Part shown: piece after piece, positions 1 to 10,541 of the stretch | Numbering within the stretch: position 1 is the first letter of the stretch | How the letters are laid out: each line of letters opens with the position of its first letter | NCBI RefSeq assembly: GCF_964355755.1 | Contig: NC_092680.1 | Location: 4,999,001-5,063,000 of the forward strand | DNA length: 64,000 nucleotides | Reading direction: 5' to 3' | From: Antedon mediterranea | Taxonomy: Eukaryota; Echinodermata; Crinoidea; Comatulida; Antedonidae | Notes under the pieces: model-generated | Database searches by the model: none | Told to the model about the DNA's origin: nothing | What the model saw: only the letters and a program-made list of their open reading frames with translations | Made by a program: the position numbers and the translations under genes

Positions 1-2
1 TT

Positions 3-419
3 ATCTGGAGCGACGGTTGCGGATACCAAAATCGCAATGCAACTGTCGCTAATGCATATCTGCAGTTGGCGATAACAAAAAAATATCTTGTCGCAGGACA
101 TACACAAATGGAGGTGGACTCCATGCATGCAACGATTGAGCGTAAAATTGTAGGCGATATCTTTACCCCGAGAGATTACATTGTCGACAACGACCAACGC
201 CATACCATGTTAGTCAATTAAGTCATGAACAGTCTAGTATACGGCCAGGGAAAAAAATCAAGAGATCCAACTGTTCACGATTTGAGAGCATTGGAGTATA
301 CCACCAATGGGCAGATCAAGTTTAAACTGTCATTCGGTACTGAAATCCAATGGGAAGGATCAAAATCCCAAATAGGCTTTTTGGATGGGTGCAACTATTT
401 AGTGACCCTAAAGCGATAA
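3..419 (+). pseudogene. Broken DUF7869-like (transposon-associated) coding fragment
   Basis: One frame is open from the left edge and encodes WSDGC near its start and GHTQMEVDSMHATIE at 96-140. That pattern is typical of the DUF7869 domain found in many animal transposon-associated proteins. The frame is cut by an in-frame TAA at 219-221, then continues in the same frame to a TAA at 417-419, including DPTVHDLRALEY, which still looks like the family's C-terminal part. The coding signal therefore spans the stop, which I read as a nonsense mutation in a decaying copy. The 5' part lies outside the window. The family name is from memory of the motif, not a search; a chance or host-gene origin is less likely. 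Confidence 0.6.
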
Positions 420-1108
420 CTCTACGCAAGTTCAATGAATTGCAGTCGATGAAGCATGTTTTGCCGCACTGCACGCACAACTATTTCGATAGTTTGCCCC
501 ACACGGAAGTTTGAACATTTCGTTATAATTTGGGGTGTAGGGCAGGGGTTTGGGGGAGGGTGTTGTATACGGTAGTTTGTAGTTTATAATCATATTGTGC
601 GCCAATGTTGTTTAATTTCACTGTTTGATAACTTAATTAACTTCATTAGGTTATTTATTTTGTAAAGTCAGTTGTAAAACTGCTGCCTACGTCATACTAT
701 ATTTAAAATATGTTTGCCTAAGTCATTTTATTACGTTGCGCACGCAATAATTATATTGCGTCTTCTTACCTATATTACATTTAGCTTCTATTGATATATA
801 TTTATAGAAAAAAAATAATGAATAAAGTTTTGTTTTTAAAGAATTTATGAGGTTTTTTGTCTTTTTCTCAAAACTACAAAAAAAATGACTTAGGCACTTT
901 TGTTATGAGGTTTAAAATCTTGTAAATTCACTTTCTTTTCCAAATTACCTCCTTTATCATTACTTTTCTTATTTTTCCCATACTACACTTACAAAAGAAG
1001 TTTAAAAAGTTAACACAATCTATTCTTTATGACCAATAGACCTAGTTTGACATTATTATTCAATTAAATCTTATGGCATAGAATTGTTGTTGGATAATCG
1101 TGAATTAC
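420..1108. other. Non-coding stretch between the DUF7869 fragment and the collagen gene
   Basis: AT-rich sequence without a credible reading frame, RNA gene or Gly-X-Y exon on either strand. Part or all of it should be intron of the minus-strand collagen gene, because the exon ending at 1109 has an intact splice donor and the gene must continue leftward. Confidence 0.5.
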
Positions 1109-4100
1109 CTCTTAAACCATTGAAACCAGGTTGGCCATTTTCCCCTTTCTGGCCTCTTCTTCCGGGTTTTCCCTGTATCCCTGGTTGTCCAGTATCACCT
1201 AATAGTAAATAAAAATCAATAAATTGTATGTTAAAGCATGCAATAAAATAATGTAGCAACACTTATTATACAAACTTAACAAAGTTTTAATATTAATACA
1301 AGGAGTAAAGAGTAATGATATCAAGTTGAATTTATTCCTACTTATTTACAAAAATGATGATGATGTTTAAACGCATATTCCCTGATCCATTGGTACCGGA
1401 AATGAACAACAGGAATCACGTCCACACCGTATGTTATACTGTATAATAATATTACGTAATTAACCTTATAAGTTCATCATGCATAAAGAAGATTAGCTAA
1501 TAAATAGCACCATCACATAATGGTGACAGGGGCTGGTCAAGCGCATCACAAGATGACAGTTTTTATTACTTTTGCTTTTCCGCTACTCCCCTGTTATACT
1601 TTATAAAAAAAGAAAATAAATAAATAATAATACGCCTACAAAAAATTATTTGCGCCGTTTCTTAAATTCTTTCTAGATAAAGCATAAAAGATTAGCCTAC
1701 CTTTATAACCCATTTCACCTGTTAAACCAGGCAGACCCGTTTCACCAATATCTCCTTTCATTCCACGTTTTCCTGAAAAATTGATCATTTTAAATTATGT
1801 AAAAAGAGGCCAAAAATTAATGGTAATGACAGAAACAAAATAAAGCTTAGATTTAAAATTAAGGATTTATATACAACGTTTGGTTGCGCATGCTCTGAAC
1901 ACACTTTCATTAAAACAATAACAGCTGTTGAGTTGAAGTTGATGCTGATACTTTTACCTTTTTCTCCCTTAGTACCTGGCTGTCCGATACCATTTAAACC
2001 TGGCAGCCCCATTTGTCCTGGCAGTCCGATATTTCCCTTTACTCCTTTAGGACCAGTTATTCCTCTCTGCCCCGGTGATCCTGGCGGCCCTGGTGGACCA
2101 GTTAGTTCACTAACATTTTCAGCAAGTTCAGTTAACTGTGCAACATAATGTCCATGAAGTCTCTGTTCAGCTTCGACAAGATACGCATTTATCTTATATT
2201 GTAATTCATTTGAAACATTCTGCAGATGTTTGAAATAATCATCATCTTTAACAGAGTCGATGTATTCAGAAACTATTTCTGTTTGAGTTTCATAAATGAC
2301 GTCAGGTGTCAATGAACTCTGTTTAGAAACTTCAAGAATAATTTGTTGTAACCGTTTGTTAAATGTCTCTGTAAAATTATTCAACTGAGTAAATACTTCA
2401 CCTGTCGGAGAAAAATATCAAGTGAATATTCAAAATTATACAAAACACTATTCTTGTAGTGGATGTTTTTTTATAACAAGCTTCTCTTACAAGTTGACCT
2501 GAACGCATGATCAACGCCATAAACACATTGTATTTCATCTACTGCTATAGCAGTATCTGTCTATATTTATATTTACTTTACGATTTGTTGATCCCACAAC
2601 ATAAACGTATCATTATCAACGCATATGTATTCATATTATTCTAAGAATTAATCTTTTAGAATGTTAACTGTTAATAATAAAGTGTTTTACTTTAAAAAAA
2701 TCAATCAATGGCGTTAGTTCTTAATTATTGATGTAGGCGACAGCTTAAAAATACTTTGTTTCATGAAATTTCAACTACACCGCCAAGCTCTTCTCTAATA
2801 ATAATTACCACCAATCCAGTTGTGACTTACTTGTATCGCATTGACATCTTCCAGTTTGGCCCTTTGGACCTGCCATACCTGGTAGTCCTTGAATTCCTAC
2901 TGGCCCAACTGGGCCTTTGCTGCCTGATTCTCCTTTCTGTCCGGTTATACCCGTACGTCCTAGTTCACCCTTTTCACCACGTTTTCCTTTATGCCCCTTT
3001 TCTCCCTTTTCACCTAAAATAATAAGTTTTACAAAAGTACAGGTGCATTTGTGTTTAACAATCCAGTTTGATAAAAATAGATTAAAAACATTTAGCTGGC
3101 GTCCTTCGCACTTTAAGTCTGTTTTCCACAGACAACAAAATACACGACATGGATAAATTTATATTGTTCTATTAGGTTCAATGAATTGGAACGATAACTT
3201 TCTATCATGATTAAATTACCATTTTCAAAGGTGAATCAACCTCAATAATCATAAAGTAGTATATTAGTATTATTTGTTTACTTATTTTGTTAAAAATAGT
3301 ATTGGTACATTGTTGTTTTATGGTATTATGATATTTCTGTATCTACAATTCTATCGTAAAAGAAATGTAATTCGAAATCGTGTAATTACTATACTGATGT
3401 CAGTTTAAAATACTGTACTACTGTATATACATCCGTTTATGCCATTATGTTATTTCAAGTACACCACAGAGACACGGAATGTTATTTAAAGAAATTTAGT
3501 AGACTGCATGCAAGTGCCGAACCGTCACCAAACAGGTAGGCCATGTGAGTGATGTGAAGTAAAGTCAGTGGGAAAAAATGCGAAGAAGGCAAATGTTTAT
3601 TTTCGTTTGGCCAATTAAGTAGTCAGCTGTAGTCCACTCTTGTAATAAAGTGATCTACACGTTCAATAGAAATTCCATTAAAAAGAAAGTAAACTTGTAT
3701 ACCATTAAATTCTACTTTCTTTTTAAATAAAAGAATTAAATTTAATTCTTCCCTTTTATAAAATGTAAGGTTATTTATTTAATTGATATAATAATCATGC
3801 TTTTAGAATATGAAAGTGAAAAAAAAAATAAATGGAACGTGTGGAACCCAAGCTTTAGGAAAGAAATAAGTAAGCAGCTGCATATGACCAACACATCTGC
3901 GACTAACAAACAAGGTTCTGCACAGTATAGGGAGATGATGATTTATAATTTCACATAATAAAATGTAGATGCATACAATTGAACCAAATATTTTACTCGC
4001 CGCTTCATCATATGATGTCTACATTTATAAATTTGTACGAGAATGATCTTTAATTTCATTTTTTAAATGGTGTAATCAAAGTGCCCCAAAAAGAAAGGTT

Positions 4101-7100
4101 AACAAAATATAGGCCTAAAGTCATTTTTTTTCTAAATAGAACATAGGTTAGAGAGTAATAGATGGAAATATATAAAAATACCTGGTAGGCCCTATTTAAT
4201 AAAATAAATATACTGTAATTATAATTATAATAAAATGAAAACCTTTCAACCCAATTGGACCTGGGAACCCAGGTTGTCCTTTTGAAATCACCAGAAGCCT
4301 ATGGGAAGCTAAAACAAATAAAAAAGAAAATAATGGTACAGTATTGTTTATTGTTATTGTCACGGTACAATTCGATATTGTATGTTTATCAATGGTTTCA
4401 GTTTTCTTTGTTGACTCACTAATTAAGTAACTAATCTAAATGTGTGTGTAATGTTTAAAATACTTACATGCACTTGGGTCATCTGCAACTTCTAATTCTT
4501 CTCTAAATGTGTCTAAAAGTATGAAAAAATAAAGTTGGAGAGATTCTATACAAAAGTGTAGAGGAACACTGGTGAACAAGTAGCAGAAATGATGTAACCT
4601 TTTAGTTAAACCAATTTAACTTCTTATATAATTTACCTGTAGGTTCTGGTATTGCATCTTTAAATCCAGATTTCACTGCTGTTGTTGAACCAGCATATTC
4701 TACTTCCTTCTTCGATGGGTTGGGTTCTTTAGTAAAGAGATCTTCAGTCTTTACTGATAAAGTCTTGCTGATATCTTCTATGGCTGCAGTGTTTTCAGAC
4801 GTGGTTGCTGAATGTTGAAGATGTAATCTTTCAGCTCTACTTGTGGAAGTCTTAAGATTTGACCAATCAGGATTAGCTGTCTGAATATGGTCAGTATGAG
4901 CATTAGTTTGTGTCTGAACGTATGCACTATTAGTAGATGATGTTGATGGAAGGTGTTGGCTGTCAGTAGTATATTTGGAATTCATACGAACTTCACCACT
5001 ACTTGTAGATTTGGAATGCAGATAATCATTGTCAGTTATCATGTGATTTGAAGGAGATTCCGTTATGAATTCAGTTTCTGAATAATATTCTAATGTAGTG
5101 ATCATATCATAAATATCTACCAATTCAGGTTGATGGTCACCAGATTCCTGAGACGATTCTAAATCATCTTTACCTAAAATGGACTTAGATGTTCGAGTCG
5201 TTTCACCGCTTCTCTGCGCATTGGTTACATAGGATTTCTTTGATTGTTGTGTTGTATGAAGTACTGGCAAAGGCGTGGTACTCTGTTGGAGTGGATACTT
5301 TGTTGGTTGTGCATTGCCATCTGTTTTGACTACCGTCTTGTATGAATTACTTGTATCTGGTGATCTGTCATTTAAAGATGGTTGTTGAGTTATGAAAGTT
5401 GTCGTGGACTCGTACTGACTTTCGGTGTTCGTTTTGGCATGGACCCCTCCTTCTTTTGTCAAATTTGATTCACAAGAACAATTACATGCGGTGAAATTTG
5501 TACAGCTAGTTCCATCTGCACCTGGTGGTCCGGGTAGTCCTATTATGCCATTCCTACCCGGTGGTCCCTGTGGTCCTGGTTCCCCATCATTGCCTTGCTT
5601 TCCTTTAAATTTAACACAAAGTGAGAGAAAACAAATTACATAAATACATGGCCCTATTTATTTCTTTTTATCCTGGACGAAATATAATATATGCAAACTG
5701 AAGAAAGCATGGTAATTTAGGCCTATGAGAAAGGATATCACATGTCAACTATGAGGCGAGAAAAATGTAAATGAAGATCGCCGATCCTACCTTTGCAAGT
5801 CATCTCTGTTGAATTGCATAGTTGAATTATGGATGATGCCTGTTATTAAAATTAAAAAGTTAAAAAAAAAAGATTTATAACAAGTAAACGCATGTTTATA
5901 CATTCAGTAAATTGAATTCTATTTTTTTTAATGCGGTGTATGAGCATGTGGAAGTAATTTAACTAAATTAATTTATTTCAAATACCAGTAACATAGACCT
6001 ATATTACGTGCTTAAAAGGCATTTAAACCTGATTGTATAACCTGGAAGATGAACTTAACTGTCAGATATACAATAATTTACAGCTTAAAAATGAGTAAAA
6101 AAACAGTAAAGTAGAGTAAGGTAAAGAATATGATTAAAAACGTATTAATACCCAAGAGCTGTAACCAAAGTCAGTCAAAGTATGTTATAAACCATATCGG
6201 TGTGCGTTTTATTTCTGTTTTTTTTTTGTAAACGAAAAATTGAACTATGGCCTACTTAAAACTTTTTTCGGCTTGATGGACCATCCTCATAAAATATTGA
6301 TGTACTGTACATGTTTAAATTATTATAGTACCGTTCAAATTATTGGCATGGCCAACTAAAATAAGAGGCTAATAATAAGACGTATGGTAGTACCCTGTTT
6401 AGTAGGTACCGCACAGATCATATAAACTCCATTTTAGGCCTCTTATTTCTACGCTATGGCATCCAAAGGGGAAAATTTCACGGGCAATTAGCGTCATTTG
6501 TTAAATTACATGACGGGTGCCTTGAGATCGGCACCTTAAATATAACTTGGATCTCCGGAGTATTCCACCTGATCAAGTTTACATATAACTTGACTACTGA
6601 TCCTTGTAGTCGAATCATTCACACAACGGTTGCTGTGTATTTGGAAGTAGTTCAGTGGTTGGTTGGTTAAACATTAACATAAACTTTGTATTCCATTTTG
6701 TCAACATCAGTGAACTAAATACCTATTTATTAATACCTACTAATGCATTTACCAAATTTCTCATATCTAAATAGTAAAATAGGAATAATGTGAGAAATAC
6801 GTTTACCTATATACATCATCAACAGGTTTCAATTAGTTAAAAACATTTATATTGAAGTACGCGTCGCATTAAATTAGGAAGACTAACAAAGTTTGATCGA
6901 CCAAACCTTGAATCTATTTCGAAGTAATTTAACTGTAGAATCTCTTTAACCGTAGACATCGTTGAAAGACTTTCCTCAGAACCTCAGAATGTAGGCATAC
7001 CGTCCAAGCTAGATGACAGGGCCTACAAGCAGTGAGATTTTTTTCTCACCAAGCTTTAACAATAAATGTGCAATTTCAGCCTTATGTTTTTTTTTATACT

Positions 7101-8757
7101 CAGATACTCGAAAGTACGAAAAGAAGTTTTATAATCCCCGAGTTAATTGTATTTTTTCTTTCATCACAATTTTATTATCTACCACTGAGTGATGGTTATT
7201 TTGAACAAGGTCACAAACACTGCCTTTTGCTCCCAAGATTAACCTATCTCAATAAACAGTAAATGGATTATTTTCCCATTAACCAATCAAACTGTTTTGA
7301 AGATACCTGATGGAATTCAGAGATTAAATTAGAAACATTACATCATTCTATATAATGCAAAACAGACTCAGTCGACATACTTATACAAACTCATCAAAAT
7401 GTCATTATTTAAAATTGTTCTTATAAATGCTTAATCTCCACTGGTTAAATAAAAGTATCGGTATATCAGTATTATTACTGTGTACTGTACTATGATTGTA
7501 TTTTGTAGGCCTAGGTAAATACAAACACCGTAACAAGTCGACCACCCATCTTTTATTGCGTGCTCAACCTCTTCAGACTCAGCTAGTTTAATTTGTACTG
7601 TATAATAGTTATTTTGAAACAGTCATAAAACAACCGTAGAAATTTACATTTTAGCTGGGATAAGAACTGTTTTAGGAACCGAATTATACGAAAAAATGTC
7701 TCATGACATCTAAGCAGAACATCATTAATTAACGTCATAATGCCCATGCAAAGCACACTTTAAAAAAGGAAATAGAAATTTTGATAAGGAGTAAAGTAGG
7801 GCTTAGAGGTCATAGAGATCCGCATGCCAACGATTAATCATGTCAATAATTAGGACTACTAACATACAGTATGCCTAGCAAATCATCTGTAATGTTTTGG
7901 TTACAGAAATACATTTTAATCGAGAAATGTTATCATTGTTCAGTGGGGTCTCTGATTTAAAAAATGATTTATAACTAGAAAATTATCGAGTTCTTTTCTG
8001 TTACTCGAATAGATGATTAAAACAAAAAATACCCACTCCTATCACCGTAACCATCACTGAGAGGCGGGCTGAGAGGTTACTTACGAGAAGACGGTTAGAT
8101 TTTTTGAATTAGGACGGGACAGACAGTTGATATACCGTTTTTCAATGAAAACATTATATAATTTATTCTGTAAAGTCTATACCTATTTATTTTCACTATT
8201 TTGAAGAGAATTCGATTTTTATAATGCAAAAATAAAATATTCCTATGTGTTAGCTAACTAGGAGCTATCACTGTGATTTATACCTCCTTGCCACGACCAA
8301 AATTTTTCGGCCAATCTCACCATGAAGGAATCCATGATCTCACTCTGTAGCTGTAATAAATGAGACAAGATGTTTTTTTTCTTACCGGGATCCGTATTGG
8401 TATCTCTGCTACAGCTGATAAATATGGTAAAACATCCCGTTTCTTGCGTTTTGATAAAGTTGATGTTAATTCTTTCAACATGTTTACATCTACAAATACC
8501 ATTACTACTGAATCTGAGATATTACTTTTTACTGGAAGTACTCTTTCATTTTTCATATGAAGATGTTCTGTTCTGTCACCTTTGTTTGAGTCTTGTCCGG
8601 ATACCGGCAGACACAAGCACTTGTCTGAAGCTTTCTTTAACGCTTGTATTTGAATGTACGTGTATACAAATCCGGCGATTGTTGTCGAACAAATCAGAAA
8701 CAAAATAACAATAAGACTGTTGTGTCCGATGCCATTTGAGCCTTTATTACAAGACAT
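1109..8757 (-). CDS. Type II transmembrane collagen, gliomedin/colmedin-like (3' end outside window)
   Basis: Nine exons, 5' to 3': 8757-8386, 5839-5791, 5602-4637, 4512-4468, 4308-4243, 3013-2831, 2401-1958, 1772-1701, 1198-1109, giving 762 residues in the window. The first intron is phase 0 and all others are phase 1, usually splitting a Gly codon. The start is the ATG at 8757: residues 1-13 are cytoplasmic, 14-34 form a hydrophobic anchor, and SKRKKRD at 102-108 is a furin-type site. Then come IPIRIP, LCNST and several Gly-X-Y stretches with non-collagenous breaks. TM anchor, furin site, the IPIR and LCNST motifs and collagen follow each other as in gliomedin/colmedin, whose C-terminus is an olfactomedin domain; that part would lie left of the window and is not seen. 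Likely a membrane-anchored or shed adhesion collagen. A generic membrane collagen (type XIII/XXV-like) is the alternative. Confidence 0.78.
4637..5602 (-). other. Large Ser/Thr-rich exon inside the collagen gene
   Basis: This 966-bp exon encodes 322 residues. It opens with Gly-X-Y repeats ([16 protein letters not shown]), then a Cys cluster (TACNCSC), then about 260 residues rich in Ser, Thr and Gln with no visible fold. It reads as a long, probably O-glycosylated linker between collagen domains. Phase 1 at both ends means it could be skipped without changing the frame of later exons. Confidence 0.7.
5840..8385 (-). other. First coding intron of the collagen gene
   Basis: A 2.5-kb intron bounded by GTAAG at 8385 and CAG at 5840. 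I see no further Gly-X-Y exon, RNA gene or recognisable mobile element in it. The short open frames here have no protein-like composition. Confidence 0.6.
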
Positions 8758-9169
8758 TATGAATTCTAGAATTGTTTGTAGGCTACATTTCTCGCACACT
8801 GTCTGTCACGGTGGTTTCTTCAATGACAGGATAAACAAACTTCGTTGGTGTTATTGTGATTGACTTATGATTGTTGACGAATGGTAGTTGAGAAAGGGAT
8901 CTCAGATTTCTAGCACTTTTGACCAATCACATGTCTATAGGGGGCGCAATTGCATAATGATATACACGACACTGGTTATAAAATATAAAAGTCTTGGCAT
9001 GGGCTATAAAATTAGCTCCATGGTTTTAGCAATCGGCTTCAGAAATATTCTATTATGGAATTATCCTGGACATTAAAAAAACATTTGTAAACAGTTTAAA
9101 AGTTACGTTGAAAGCATTTCAAATAATAATATTACTAATTACATTTTTAAAGTTTCTTTTTTTTATTTA
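8758..9169. other. Upstream flank of the collagen gene
   Basis: Expected to hold the 5' UTR and promoter of the minus-strand collagen gene. I cannot fix a transcription start or TATA box. Open frames here are short and unconvincing. Confidence 0.35.
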
Positions 9170-9660
9170 CATAATATAAAAATAACGCTTAAAAGAGAAC
9201 GACGTTTCGACTCCATCATGGAGTCATTATCAAGTCCAATGAATAAAATATAAAACAACAACTAATTAAGTAGTACAAGCCAAGGGTCAAAGTTTAAATA
9301 ACAAAAGACCTATTGTCTAACATCCTGTCAAATGAAAAGCTTAGCTTTTACCATGGAGTATACTCCATGGCTTTTACAGAGTCACTTTGTTTATTCAGAC
9401 TAGGTTTTAATTGTCTGATATACAACATTTCATAGATAAGACAGTCAAATTTGTTTTTGCATTTAAAGTATACTAAAACATGAATTAATTTTACTTGGAT
9501 TAATAATCACGTTATGATCCTTCAAATGCTGTCCTATTAAGCATCTACTATGTTCAACAATGCGTTGGTAGAGGTGTCGGCATGTATATCCCACATAACT
9601 TGCATCGCACAAGTCACATTTAAATTTATACACAACACATTGTTGACTTATTAATGAAAT
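9170..9660 (-). mobile_element. Penelope-like element remnant (GIY-YIG endonuclease end)
   Basis: Reverse strand 9640-9515 encodes CVVYKFKCDLCDASYVGYTC followed by RHLYQRIVEHSRC and IGQHLKDHNV. After a degenerate patch come KNKFDCLIYEMLYIRQLKPSL and KQSDSVKA at about 9470-9370. This is the Cys-containing GIY-YIG endonuclease end of Penelope-like retroelements. Beyond it, near 9200-9240, lies an ACGTTTCGAC / CTCCATCATGGAG block that I recall as common at the ends of such elements. No reverse transcriptase domain is present, a stop interrupts the frame, and a small insertion sits near its end, so this is a 5'-truncated dead copy. The right boundary is approximate. Confidence 0.75.
9344..9377. 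repeat. 18-bp perfect palindrome between 8-bp direct repeats
   Basis: GCTTTTAC occurs at 9344-9351 and 9370-9377 and flanks CATGGAGTATACTCCATG (9352-9369), a perfect palindrome. It interrupts the Penelope-like frame exactly where the family usually reads on, so palindrome plus one repeat copy look like a 26-bp insertion. Confidence 0.85.
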
Positions 9661-9900
9661 TCCTCAGAATTTCTTTCCGAATGGGGATATCACATATTAA
9701 ATACAGAAAACAAAAAAAATCAACCTATGTAATTTTTATATTGATATTATATTTGATAATGTTCAAGACTGTTATTATTATTATTATTCACCTATCAATT
9801 AACAAATTTAATTTATATTCGTTAAGTTCGCGACTTAAATTCGGTGACGTGGCTAAAAGTGTCTTGAGTAAACTGAACTTGGTGGCGCACTTACAAAATT

Positions 9901-9962
9901 ATTGGCCAATCAAATTCCGCCATTTAGTCGACCTTTCCGTGCACACGTCGACTGTACACAAG
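9901..9962 (+). promoter_or_regulatory. Candidate SSR2 promoter and first non-coding exon
   Basis: The stretch has overlapping ATTGG and CCAAT motifs (ATTGGCCAAT, 9901-9910) and is less AT-rich than its surroundings. About 50 bp downstream is a good splice donor, AAG|GTATGT, at 9962/9963. Because the SSR2 start codon lies directly after a splice acceptor at 10541, an upstream 5' UTR exon must exist, and this is the best candidate. No TATA box is seen and the start site is not fixed. Confidence 0.4.
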
Positions 9963-10541
9963 GTATGTTTAGTAAAACACTGTGTTGTTTTCTTCTTTTA
10001 ATTCTTGTTTACATACTCATTTAATTATTTTTCATTAACCATATGTTTATTTTTGTTATATATATAGTAACTGTAAATAAAACTACAATTTTAATCTAAG
10101 GTAGACAGTTGAATGTTATGTTGTTGTGCAGAAGGCAACAGCAGGCTTCGTTGTAGTGTTATTGAGGTCGGTTCCACTGGCTGGCGTGCCGGAGAGAGAA
10201 GACTGTAGAGGCTTACTAGTGTTTCACAGACTAGGCCTAGCCTGAAAATATTATTGTGCTCCAATAAAACTCTCTAGGTTAAATGTATCATTGTATAGGT
10301 CACTGTCACTACAAAACAATCTAGTTCTAGCTTGGTGTAAATAATATTAATAAACATGTTTTTTTTTTTTTGTAGTAGAGAGAGGTGGGTGGTTTAGGTT
10401 TGAACATGCTAGGTATTAGGCAGATGACAGACATTAAAGTTTAACAACAAAGCTCATTTTTATCTGCTATGTCTTCAGCAAATGAGTAATAGTAAGGCAA
10501 TAATATAATATTAATAATCATATTTTCTTTTTTTTTAACAG

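Noticed and set aside
1933-3156. Proline-rich open frames on the plus strand
   Set aside because: These are antisense shadows of the Gly-X-Y codons (GGN/CCN) of the minus-strand collagen exons at 1958-2401 and 2831-3013.
8317-8799. Collagen start at 8799 giving 14 more N-terminal residues
   Set aside because: That position is GTG, not ATG. The first in-frame ATG is at 8757, which leaves a normal short cytoplasmic tail before the membrane anchor.
9654-10001. 115-residue plus-strand frame
   Set aside because: Composition is that of AT-rich non-coding DNA; it overlaps the likely SSR2 promoter and first donor and shows no family motif.
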